From: Labrenzia sp. DG1229
Lineage (GTDB): Bacteria > Pseudomonadota > Alphaproteobacteria > Rhizobiales > Stappiaceae
Reading direction: 5' to 3'
Assembly (NCBI RefSeq): GCF_000521215.1
Contig: NZ_KI928919.1
Coordinates: 699,700-743,504 of the forward strand
DNA length: 43,805 nucleotides
Part shown: positions 24,433-32,525 of the stretch, in pieces
How positions within the stretch are numbered: position 1 is the first letter of the stretch
Layout of the letters: each line of letters starts with the position of its first letter
Position numbers and translations under genes: made by a program
Notes under the pieces: model-generated
What the model was told of the DNA's origin: nothing
Databases searched by the model: none
Seen by the model: only the letters and a program-made list of their open reading frames with translations

Positions 24433-26904
24433 ATGACCGTGCACCGCGCCTTTGGAACACCGCTTCCCATTGACGGCATTCTGCCGGACCTGCTCCGGAC
24501 GCTGAGCACCGGCACCAATGCGGTTCTCGTGGCCGAACCCGGCGCAGGCAAAACAACGCGCGTCCCGCTTGCCCTTCTTGAGGCGAAATGGCGAAAGGAC
24601 GGCAAGATCCTTGTGCTGGAACCACGCCGGCTCGCCGCCCGTGCAGCCGCACGCCGAATGGCGAGCGAACTTGGCGAAAAGCCCGGCGAAACAGTTGGCT
24701 ACCGTGTGCGCATGGAGACCAGGGTCAGTTCCAGGACACGTATCGAGGTCATTACGGAGGGGGTGTTCACGCGCCTCATACTCGACGATCCCGAGCTTTC
24801 CGGGATTGCGGCCATCCTGTTCGACGAGTTTCATGAACGGTCCCTTGATGGCGATCTCGGGCTTGCTCTCGCGCTTGATGTTCAGTCCGCCTTGCGGGAA
24901 GACCTCCGTCTTCTCCCGATGTCCGCAACACTGGATGCCGCAAGTATTTCGGGACTGCTTGGCGATGCTCCCATTCTGGAATGTGAAGGACGCAGTTTTC
25001 CGGTCGAAACGAAGTATCTCGGACGTGACCCGAAGGACCGCATCGAACCGCAGGCTGTTCGCGCCATCCGGCAGGCTGTCGTTGAGGAGACTGGCTCGCT
25101 GCTTGTGTTTCTGCCGGGCCAGAGAGAGATCAGGCGGACAGCCGACCTTCTCGCCGGCCGATTGCCCGCGAATTGCCAGCTCGCACCTCTCTACGGCGGC
25201 CTCGACGCAAAAGCGCAGGACACCGCCATCAGACCGGCAGAAGACGGCACCCGGAAGATCGTGCTTGCCAGTTCGATCGCGCAGACCTCCCTGACCATCG
25301 AAGGCGTGTGCGTTGTCATCGATTGCGGTCTAGCACGCGTTCCGAAATTCGAACCGCAAACGGGCCTCACCCGGCTTGAAACAGTGCGTGTCTCGCGCGC
25401 CTCCGCGGACCAGCGACGGGGCCGCGCGGGACGGACGGAATCCGGTGTTTGCTATCGGCTTTGGGACGAGGCTCAGACAGTCGCCCTTCCCGCAGCCGAA
25501 GCACCTGAAATCCTCGAAGCGGATCTCACCAGTCTCGTTCTGGATCTGGCGACCTGGGGCACGCTCGACCCGTCAAGCCTCACTTTCGCCGACCCGCCAC
25601 CCTCGGCCGCCTGGAAAGAGGCCAGATCACTCCTGACGGATCTCGGTGCGCTCGATGCGGCCGGCCATCTGACGAGACAGGGAAAAGCGCTCTCCAGTCT
25701 GCCGCTGCACCCCCGCCTTGCGCACATGGTGATTGAAGGTGCCGATCGGGGTCTCGGATATACCGCAGCCTTGATCGCACTGCTCCTGTCCGAACCCGGT
25801 CTCGGTGGCCGTGACCCGGATCTGCGCGCGCGCTTGCGGGCTGTCCGGAACGAAAGGAGCCAACGTGCAAAGGATGGCCGCACCCTTGCTTCAAGGTGGC
25901 TCAAACAGGCCGGTGGCAATGGCACCGGAGTTGAAATCGAAAGCGCAGGAATATTGTTGGCTCTCGCCTATCCGGACCGTGTCGCCCAGGCGCGTGGCCA
26001 GATCGGAAGATTCCGTCTCGCCAATGGCCGAGGTGCGGAACTGGAGCGCGAAAACACGCTGGCAGGCGCTGAATTCCTGGCGATTGCGGAAGTGCAGGGA
26101 AAGGCGGCGAATGGCCGAATCCAGCTTTGCGCTCCCATCACACGGGGTGAGATCGAAGAGCTTTTTGCCGGTGACATTGTCGAAGAGGACGAGGTCCAGC
26201 TGACCGGAGAAGGCGCTCTCAAGGCCCGGCGCGTAGTCCGCTACAAGGCCGTGGAACTTCAGTCGGCATCAATCAGGTCGGCAGATCCCGTTGCAGTCGA
26301 AAGAGCCCTGATCAAAGAGATCAGGCGCAGAGGGACGTCCCGATTGCCGTGGAGCAAGGACCAGCAACGGCTGCGCAAGCGGGTCGCATACTCTCGTGAA
26401 AACGGTGCGGATGACCTGCCTGACCTTTCCGATCAACACCTGACCGGGACGCTGGAAGACTGGTTGCAACCCTATCTGTCGGGCCTGACAAGTCTCGCAA
26501 GTGTGAATACCGCTCTTCTCGGCAACGCACTTGCAGGCCTCCTGCCCTTTGATGCTGCCGCGAAACTCGATGCGCTCGCACCGTCCCACTTCACTGCGCC
26601 AACAGGCAGCAAGGTTCCGATAGACTATGGCGCCGCCGCAGGCCCGTCGCTTTCGATCCGTGTCCAGGAACTCTTTGGACTGACAATTCATCCAAGCGTC
26701 TGCGACGGCAAGCTTCCGCTGATCCTGGAATTGCTGTCACCTGCGCAACGGCCGATCCAGATCACAAGGGATCTTCCGGGATTCTGGGCGGGCTCCTGGA
26801 AAGACGTGAAGGCCGACATGAAGGGACGCTATCCGAAGCACCCGTGGCCGGATGATCCTACCCTGGCCGACGCGACCCGGCGAGCCAAGCGTCGCGGGAC
26901 CTGA
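24433..26904 (+). CDS. hrpB: ATP-dependent DEAH helicase HrpB
   Basis: The 823-residue superfamily 2 RNA helicase has motif I AEPGAGKTT at 34-42, motif II DEFHER near 131, motif III SATL, motif VI QRRGRAGRTESGVCYRLW, a helicase-associated ratchet region and the C-terminal HrpB domain (LPIDYGAAAGPSLSIRVQE and WPDDP near the end). Length matches HrpB. I chose ATG 24433, the first Met matching the family start; the open frame runs 68 codons further back inside glk. No good Shine-Dalgarno is visible, so it may depend on coupling to glk. Its substrate in the cell is not defined. Confidence 0.93.
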   Translation: MTVHRAFGTPLPIDGILPDLLRTLSTGTNAVLVAEPGAGKTTRVPLALLEAKWRKDGKILVLEPRRLAARAAARRMASELGEKPGETVGYRVRMETRVSSRTRIEVITEGVFTRLILDDPELSGIAAILFDEFHERSLDGDLGLALALDVQSALREDLRLLPMSATLDAASISGLLGDAPILECEGRSFPVETKYLGRDPKDRIEPQAVRAIRQAVVEETGSLLVFLPGQREIRRTADLLAGRLPANCQLAPLYGGLDAKAQDTAIRPAEDGTRKIVLASSIAQTSLTIEGVCVVIDCGLARVPKFEPQTGLTRLETVRVSRASADQRRGRAGRTESGVCYRLWDEAQTVALPAAEAPEILEADLTSLVLDLATWGTLDPSSLTFADPPPSAAWKEARSLLTDLGALDAAGHLTRQGKALSSLPLHPRLAHMVIEGADRGLGYTAALIALLLSEPGLGGRDPDLRARLRAVRNERSQRAKDGRTLASRWLKQAGGNGTGVEIESAGILLALAYPDRVAQARGQIGRFRLANGRGAELERENTLAGAEFLAIAEVQGKAANGRIQLCAPITRGEIEELFAGDIVEEDEVQLTGEGALKARRVVRYKAVELQSASIRSADPVAVERALIKEIRRRGTSRLPWSKDQQRLRKRVAYSRENGADDLPDLSDQHLTGTLEDWLQPYLSGLTSLASVNTALLGNALAGLLPFDAAAKLDALAPSHFTAPTGSKVPIDYGAAAGPSLSIRVQELFGLTIHPSVCDGKLPLILELLSPAQRPIQITRDLPGFWAGSWKDVKADMKGRYPKHPWPDDPTLADATRRAKRRGT

Positions 26905-27058
26905 CTCGCTCAGACCTGCGCCTGTTGGCGGGCGACCGCCCCGACCTGATGAACAGGGTGTGCATGTGCATGTTTCATTCACGAAGCGTTGTCTTGACCG
27001 TGTCACACAGCCTGCGCGATGGGACGGTCACAGATCATGTCTTGAATCGAGGACCAGG

Positions 27059-28275
27059 ATGAACCGACTGCTTGCTGCCGGAACAGGCATTTTCGCTATG
27101 TTATTGGCCACTTTTTCAGTGAACGCTCAGGGGCAGGACTGGCAGACGATTCTCGATGATGCAAAGGGCGAGACCGTCTATTTCCACGCATGGGGCGGTG
27201 AACCGCGCATCAATGCCTATATCCAGTGGGCTGCCCGTGAAGTGGAGCGCGATTATGGCGTTCGCGTGGTTCATGTGAAAATCAGTGACACGGCGAGCGT
27301 CGTGTCGCAGGTTCTGGCGGAGAAGTCGGTCGGAAAGGCAACCGGCGGTGCCGTCGACCTCATCTGGATCAACGGCGAGAACTTCGCCTCCATGAAAACG
27401 ATGGTCTGCTTGCGGCGCCCGGCTGGGCGCAAACGCTCCCCAACTGGCAATATGTGGACGTCGAAAACAAGCCGACGGTGGTCGTTGACTTCACCGTGCC
27501 GACCGACGGGCAGGAAAGCCCCTGGGGAATGGCGAAGCTCGTTTTCATGTATGACAGCGCGCGGCTGGACACACCGCCGTCGACCCTTCGGGAGTTGATG
27601 GATTTTGCCAGGGACAATCCGGGCCGGTTTTCCTATCCCCAGCCGCCCAATTTCTACGGCACGACCTTCCTGAAACAAGCCCTCGTCAATACGGTCCCCG
27701 ACAAGACCGTACTGTCCGAACCGGTCGACGATGCAGGTTTCGACGAAATCGTTGCACCCCTGTTCGCCTATCTGGATGAGCTTCATCCGCATTTGTGGCG
27801 CAAGGGCAGGGCTTTTCCCAAGAATGCCGCCGACATGCGCCAGCTTCTGGCTGACAGCGAACTGGACATAGCGTTTTCATTCAATCCCGGGGATGCATCA
27901 GGCGCAATCGCGAACGGCGAACTGCCGGATAGCGTGCGCACCTTCGTTTTCGACGGCGGCACAATCGGCAACACTCATTTCGTCGCCATTCCCTTCAACA
28001 GCTCCAACCAGGCGGGGGCGAAGGTCTACGCGAACTTTCTGTTGAGCCCCATGGCCCAGACACGGAAACAGGAGCCGGAGATCTGGGGCGATCCGACTGT
28101 TCTGAATGTCGACGCACTGCCGGCGAATGAACGGGCGCTTTTCACATCCCAGGATCTCGGCCCCGCAACCCTGGCACCGGAAGACCTTGGCCCGGTTCTG
28201 CCGGAACCGCATCCCAGCTGGGTGAGCGCGTTGGAAGAGGCCTGGACGGAACGATACGGTGCAGGGAGCGAGTGA
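27059..28275 (+). pseudogene. ynjB: YnjB-like ABC substrate-binding protein, frameshifted
   Basis: This reading frame is broken by one base. Frame one (27059 on) gives a signal peptide, then VYFHAWGGEPRINAY and DLIWINGENFASMK. At AAAA 27395-27398 the family continuation NDGLLAAPGWAQTLPNWQYV lies in the -1 frame and runs on to 28275. Restoring one A gives a 405-residue protein of normal length with ESPWGMAKLVFMYD, PPNFYGTTFLKQAL and a C-terminal PSWVSALEEAWTERYG. The cause may be a real mutation, a homopolymer sequencing error, or -1 slippage. Both halves keep family-like sequence, so any mutation is recent. YnjB-type proteins bind an undefined, perhaps thiamine-like, substrate. The partner permease and ATPase follow intact. 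Confidence 0.85.
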
Positions 28276-28281
28276 GGGCCC

Positions 28282-29988
28282 TTGCCGAAATCAACCGGCA
28301 GACCGGACATTGCAACCGTTCTCGTAACGATCCTGCTCGCAGGACCGGTTCTTGCCGGTCTCGCCGGTACGATCCTGCCCGCTTTCGGCTATCTGCCGGT
28401 TCTCGGCTTTCGCACTTTTTCAATTGAACCTTTTCGTGCCCTGTTCAACATGCCGGGCATTCAAATTTCCATTTTGTTGAGTTTCGGTACGGGGCTTGTC
28501 GCGTCGATCCTTTCATTGGCAATCGTGCTGTTGTTTACCGCCGGCTGGTCGGGAACAAGAACCTTCGCGCGGCTGACCCGATTTCTGTCACCCTTGCTGT
28601 CTGTGCCGCATGCTGCGGCAGCAATCGGGCTCGCCTTTCTCATTGCCCCCTCCGGGTTTCTCGTACGCCTCGTATCGCCATGGGCAACGGGCTGGACGCG
28701 CCCGCCCGATCTCCTGATCCTGAATGATCAGGCCGGGATCGCAATGACACTGGGGCTGGTTGCAAAGGAAGTTCCCTTCCTCTTCCTGATGACACTTGCA
28801 GCCTTGAACAGGCCGCATATCCGCGACTTCTACAAGTCCGGGGCGAGCCTCGGGTATGGCCGGATGACCACGTTCATCAAGGTGATATTGCCACAGATCT
28901 ATCCGCTTATCCGCCTTCCCATGCTGGCAGTCATCGCCTACGCGACGTCCGTGGTCGACGTCGCGCAGATCCTTGGACCGACGACCCCACCACCGCTGGC
29001 GCCTCGACTGATCGTCTGGATGAACGATCCGGACCTGAGCAAAAGGCTGATGGCATCCGCAGGTGCGCTTCTCCAGCTCTTTGTCAGCGCGGTTTCGCTG
29101 ATTGCTTATCTGGTTCTGGAGCGTGGCGTGACGCGTTGGCTGAAGTCCCGCTTCGAGAGCGGTCACCGGCGCCGGCAGGACACTTCTGCTCGGCAGGCGG
29201 GTCTTTGGCTGATGTCGATCATCGTTGCGATCATGACTGTCTCCATCGTTCTTCTTGCAGTCTGGACGTTGGCGAAATCCTGGTGGTTTCCAGCCGTTCT
29301 GCCACAGCGCTGGAGCCTTGCACGGATGATGGATGCTTTCGGAATGGGCGGACCCGCCCAGCTGGCAACCCTGCTGCTTGCGGCATGTGCCGCCGGTATT
29401 GCGACCGCCCTGACCCTGTGGGTGCTCGAGGGACGCAGCTTTCGCAAAAAGCCATCACACGGCAGGCTGAACACTTTCGTCTTTCTGCCCCTTCTTCTGC
29501 CACAGATCAGCTTTTTGTTCGGTCTGCAGACGCTGTTTCTGGTCGCAGGCCTCAGCGGCACGATCGAAGCAGTCCTGCTTGCGCACCTGATCTTCGTTTT
29601 CCCTTATGCGTTTCTTGCGCTCAGCGATCCCTGGAACCGGCTCGATCCGCATTATGCAAAGGCAGCAGCCTCCATAGGCGCTTCGCGGGCTCGCATTTTC
29701 TGGCAGGTGCAGCTGCCGCTGCTTCTGCGCCCGGTGCTGGTGACCTTTGCGGTTGCCGCAGCAGTTTCCGTCGGCCAATACCTGCCGACGCTGATGATTG
29801 GAGCAGGACGCATCGTTACCGTGACGACGGAGAGTGTCGCGCTTGCAAGCGGCGGAAATCGCCAGGTTGCTGCTCTATATGCCCTCTTGCAACTGGTCAT
29901 ACCGCTTGCAGGGTTTGTCCTTGCAGCGCTGGTGCCATCCCTGGTGTTTCGAAATCGTGCCGCGATGCGGTTGGAAAGGCAATTCTGA
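28282..29988 (+). CDS. ynjC: YnjC-like ABC transporter permease (fused, double-length)
   Basis: The 568-residue permease is a tandem fusion of two binding-protein-dependent permease domains, each with about six hydrophobic helices. The EAA-type cytoplasmic loops are KSGASLGYGRMTTFIKVILP around 190 and ASIGASRARIFWQVQLP around 465. The likely start is TTG 28282, with GAGGG just upstream, six bases after the binding-protein stop. The ATPase gene begins with no gap after its stop, so the three genes form one operon. Homologous E. coli YnjC belongs to a transporter of unconfirmed substrate. Confidence 0.85.
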   Translation: MPKSTGRPDIATVLVTILLAGPVLAGLAGTILPAFGYLPVLGFRTFSIEPFRALFNMPGIQISILLSFGTGLVASILSLAIVLLFTAGWSGTRTFARLTRFLSPLLSVPHAAAAIGLAFLIAPSGFLVRLVSPWATGWTRPPDLLILNDQAGIAMTLGLVAKEVPFLFLMTLAALNRPHIRDFYKSGASLGYGRMTTFIKVILPQIYPLIRLPMLAVIAYATSVVDVAQILGPTTPPPLAPRLIVWMNDPDLSKRLMASAGALLQLFVSAVSLIAYLVLERGVTRWLKSRFESGHRRRQDTSARQAGLWLMSIIVAIMTVSIVLLAVWTLAKSWWFPAVLPQRWSLARMMDAFGMGGPAQLATLLLAACAAGIATALTLWVLEGRSFRKKPSHGRLNTFVFLPLLLPQISFLFGLQTLFLVAGLSGTIEAVLLAHLIFVFPYAFLALSDPWNRLDPHYAKAAASIGASRARIFWQVQLPLLLRPVLVTFAVAAAVSVGQYLPTLMIGAGRIVTVTTESVALASGGNRQVAALYALLQLVIPLAGFVLAALVPSLVFRNRAAMRLERQF

Positions 29989-30702
29989 ATGCCTGAAGCA
30001 ATAGACCGCAAGGGACTGGTCCTGGAAGCCGTCAGCATCAGCATTGACGATGCGCCGCTGCTTGACATCGATTGCCACATTCCACCAGGGAACATCCTGA
30101 CAATCATGGGTGAAAGCGGAAGCGGCAAGTCCAGCCTTCTGGATTTCATTGCAGGATTTTTGAACCCGGCCCTTCAGGCCGAAGGGCGAATTTTCCTCAA
30201 TGGCAAGAACCTGACTGATCTGCCTGCCCAGGAACGGCACATCGGGCTGATGTTCCAGTTTCCGTTGCTCTTTCCCCACATGTCGGTATTGCAAAACCTC
30301 ATGTTCGCAATTCCCGCGAAGGTCAGGGGACGTCAGCACAGGAAGGAAATCGCACGGCAGGCACTCGGAGATGTGGGTCTGAACGGATTTGGCGACAGGG
30401 ATCCGGCAACACTCTCCGGCGGGCAACAGACACGTGTTGCGCTGATGAGAACCCTGTTGGCCCAACCGATGGCGTTGCTGCTTGACGAGCCGTTCTCAAG
30501 TCTCGACCAGACCCGGCGGGCAGAAGTGCGGGAACTGGTGTTTTGTCAGGCCAGGAAGAATGATCTGCCGGTGCTCCTGGTCACACACGACGAAGAGGAT
30601 GCGCTCGCAGCCAGCGGATTGGTTCATTTTCTGGACGACCACAAAAACAACAACGGCTGCTCCAAGGTGCAGCAGCCGCAAATCTCGATCGCGAAACGTT
30701 GA
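29989..30702 (+). CDS. ynjD: YnjD-like ABC transporter ATP-binding protein
   Basis: The 237-residue ATPase has Walker A GESGSGKSSLL from 43, Q-loop LMFQFPLLFPHM, signature LSGGQQTRVALMR, Walker B LLLDEPFSSLD and the switch His in VTHDEEDA. Its start follows the permease stop with no spacing. The last 20 or so residues, HKNNNGCSKVQQ and on, do not look like conserved domain and are encoded by the DNA that also forms the terminator of the convergent bfr gene. The functional domain probably ends near residue 215. Confidence 0.88.
   Translation: MPEAIDRKGLVLEAVSISIDDAPLLDIDCHIPPGNILTIMGESGSGKSSLLDFIAGFLNPALQAEGRIFLNGKNLTDLPAQERHIGLMFQFPLLFPHMSVLQNLMFAIPAKVRGRQHRKEIARQALGDVGLNGFGDRDPATLSGGQQTRVALMRTLLAQPMALLLDEPFSSLDQTRRAEVRELVFCQARKNDLPVLLVTHDEEDALAASGLVHFLDDHKNNNGCSKVQQPQISIAKR
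30641..30678 (-). terminator. bfr terminator embedded in the 3' end of ynjD
   Basis: Read on the minus strand, stem CGGCTGCT / AGCAGCCG with a nine-base loop is followed by TTGTTGTTTTTGT. It sits 29 bp after the bfr stop codon, inside the coding sequence of the convergent ynjD. Confidence 0.7.
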
Positions 30703-30706
30703 GGCC

Positions 30707-31192
30707 CTATTCGGCCTGATCAGCCGATTTCGCCTGCAGGAGCGAATAGTTGTCGATGCCGATCCGCTCGATAAGGTCGAGCTGGGTCTCCAGATAATCG
30801 ATGTGGCTTTCTTCGTCGCTCAGAAGTTTTTCAAACAACGCCATGGACACATAGTCCCCAAGGTCGCGACAGATTTCGCGCGCTTCATGGTAGAGTGCGC
30901 GGGCGACATATTCCGCCGCAAGATCACCTTCCAGGCATTCCTTGACATTTTGACCGATGCGCAGCGGATCGAGTGTCTGAAGGTTGGGCAGCCCTTCCAG
31001 AAAAATTATCCGATCCATCAGATCCTGGGCGTGCTGACGCTCCTCGTCGGCTTCTTCCAGTTCCTTGTCGGCGAGCTTGCCGAAGCCCCAGTCCGCAAGA
31101 AGGCGCGCATGGACCCAGTACTGGCTGACCGCGGTCAACTCATGCCGCAAAGCCTTGTTCAGATAATCGATTACTTGCGGTTCACCCTTCAT
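30707..31192 (-). CDS. bfr: Bacterioferritin with Arg in place of haem-ligand Met52
   Basis: The 161-residue ferritin subunit assembles into a 24-mer that oxidises and stores iron. Colinear alignment with known bacterioferritins leaves the ferroxidase ligands intact: Glu18, Glu51, His54, Glu94, Glu127 and His130, plus Tyr25. Position 52, the methionine that ligates the intersubunit haem in E. coli and Brucella Bfr, is Arg (context ADEERQHAQ, codon CGT). Either the shell is haem-free or it mixes with another subunit that carries Met52. Start MKGEP is the canonical one. It lies 15 bp downstream of bfd on the same strand. Confidence 0.93.
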   Translation of the reverse strand: MKGEPQVIDYLNKALRHELTAVSQYWVHARLLADWGFGKLADKELEEADEERQHAQDLMDRIIFLEGLPNLQTLDPLRIGQNVKECLEGDLAAEYVARALYHEAREICRDLGDYVSMALFEKLLSDEESHIDYLETQLDLIERIGIDNYSLLQAKSADQAE

Positions 31193-31207
31193 CAGACCCT
31201 CTCCAGA

Positions 31208-31450
31208 TCACCGGCTCGCCGTTCGTTTCAAAGGCGCGGGTGCCGGTTCAGTTTCCCTTGCCTCTTCTGACCCCTTATCGTGAATGGTGTCAATAACCGA
31301 CGGAAAACAACCCCCACATCGCGGCCGGCAACCCAGGTGGCGAAAGACAGCTCCAGGTGTCGGCACTTTCCCATTGGGGTCGGCACGCATTTCCTCAGCA
31401 GCTTTTCGGAGCTGCTCGTCAGAAAGAACATTACAGGAGCATATGATCAT
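31208..31450 (-). CDS. bfd: Bacterioferritin-associated ferredoxin-like [2Fe-2S] protein
   Basis: The 80-residue BFD-like protein has the [2Fe-2S] cysteines Cys4 and Cys6 (IICSCNVL) and Cys45 and Cys48 (RCGGCFP). The middle is longer than in E. coli Bfd, with TPGAVFRHLGCRP, the form usual in Alphaproteobacteria; it has an extra Cys41. In the Bfr system Bfd passes electrons to mineral iron for release. Start is the Met before IICSCN at 31450; the open frame extends 54 codons further without similarity. It is upstream of bfr in one unit, so expression is probably iron-controlled, though I see no clear iron box. Confidence 0.88.
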   Translation of the reverse strand: MIICSCNVLSDEQLRKAAEEMRADPNGKVPTPGAVFRHLGCRPRCGGCFPSVIDTIHDKGSEEARETEPAPAPLKRTASR

Positions 31451-31575
31451 TGTAGGGTTCGGCCAGGATCCGTTTGCCCGGTCATATTGGCATTGTGGGT
31501 TTAATGCGCAATAACGAAACCCTACTATAAGAGTCAACTTTTTCTGCATCCCTCGTAACCTGGCAAGGATTCCAT
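31451..31575. other. Divergent promoter region of bfd-bfr and SDR gene
   Basis: This 125-bp AT-richer gap holds an imperfect inverted pair, GTAGGGTTCG (31452-31461) and CGAAACCCTAC (31515-31525). A TTGACT (minus strand, near 31531-31536) could be a -35 but no convincing -10 follows. No clear Irr or Fur box is seen. Confidence 0.35.
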
Positions 31576-32334
31576 ATGAGCGGCAAGGACACCTCCGATA
31601 CCCGCCCCACACTTGTGCTGACCGGTGCCAGCCGTGGCATCGGCCATGCGACCGTGAAACGGTTTTCTGCGGAGAACTGGCGTGTAATCACCTGTTCACG
31701 ACAAGCGTTTTCAGACAAATGTCCCTGGCCCATGGGGCCAGAGGATCACATTCAGGTCGACCTGTCAGATCCAGAAAACCTGGGATATGCAGTCCAGGAG
31801 ATACGCAAGCGGCTGGAAGCGAACGGGTCGCGTCTCAATGCGCTGGTCAACAATGCCGGCATCAGCCCCAAGGGGCCGGAAGGTGAGCGCCTCAATTCGC
31901 TGAATACTGCAATGCACGAATGGCGAACGGTTTTTCAGGTCAACTTCTTCGGCCCCATTCTGCTGGGAAGAGGACTTTTTGAGGAAATGAAAGCCGCGAA
32001 AGGTTCCGTTGTGAACGTAACGTCGATTGCCGGCATGCATGTGCATCCCTTTGCCGGCACGGCCTACGCAACCTCGAAAGCCGCCCTGGCCTCCCTCACC
32101 CGCGAGATGGCAGCTGACTTCGGACCGCATGGCATACGTGTGAATGCGATCGCACCGGGAGAGATCGACACGTCGATCCTTTCACCCGGAACGGAAAAAC
32201 TCGTTGCCGACATACCGCTGCGGCGCCTGGGGTTACCCGAAGAAGTGGCAGATACGATCTTCTACCTATGCTCGAACAATTCTTCTTACGTTACAGGCGC
32301 CGAGATCCACATCAACGGTGGACAACACGTTTGA
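31576..32334 (+). CDS. SDR-family oxidoreductase
   Basis: The 252-residue classical short-chain dehydrogenase has the cofactor loop TGASRGIG at 16-23, NNAGISP, and the catalytic Tyr164-x3-Lys168 in YATSKAAL, with Ser in VTSIAG. It ends in INGGQHV as many FabG-like enzymes do. An Arg at the end of the glycine loop suggests NADP(H) preference, which is weak evidence. The substrate is unknown. It is divergent from bfd and alone on its transcript as far as can be seen. Confidence 0.88.
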   Translation: MSGKDTSDTRPTLVLTGASRGIGHATVKRFSAENWRVITCSRQAFSDKCPWPMGPEDHIQVDLSDPENLGYAVQEIRKRLEANGSRLNALVNNAGISPKGPEGERLNSLNTAMHEWRTVFQVNFFGPILLGRGLFEEMKAAKGSVVNVTSIAGMHVHPFAGTAYATSKAALASLTREMAADFGPHGIRVNAIAPGEIDTSILSPGTEKLVADIPLRRLGLPEEVADTIFYLCSNNSSYVTGAEIHINGGQHV

Positions 32335-32350
32335 ACTCTACGTCAATCAT

Positions 32351-32381
32351 CCAATAAATAAATCCGATAAATTTATTTTGG
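32351..32381 (+). terminator. Weak AT-rich hairpin after the SDR gene
   Basis: CCAA-TA-AATAAAT and ATTTATT-TTGG can pair with a two-base bulge, and the 3' arm is T-rich. It could end the SDR transcript. The stem is AT-rich and short. Confidence 0.3.
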
Positions 32382-32525
32382 TGACCTGAATATCGTATCC
32401 AATATACTTGCGATGCACTAATTTTGTGCAATATATCCAGCCCGCGCCCTAGTTTACCCAATATTCACTGCTCCTGCGAATACTGACAACGGGTAATGCT
32501 GTTCCTACAGCCGCGCGGGGATCGA

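Noticed and set aside
23406..24605. 399-codon minus-strand frame opposite glk
   Set aside because: Shadow of glucokinase; no ribosome site and no family resemblance.
26852..27058. In-frame upstream extension of the YnjB frame into hrpB
   Set aside because: Signal peptide begins at Met 27059 with AGGA before it; the extension overlaps the hrpB 3' end and is not family-like.
32361..32370. CCGATAA resembling a flagellar sigma28 -10 box upstream of the chemoreceptor
   Set aside because: No good -35 at the right distance, and the bases fall within the AT-rich hairpin after the SDR gene.
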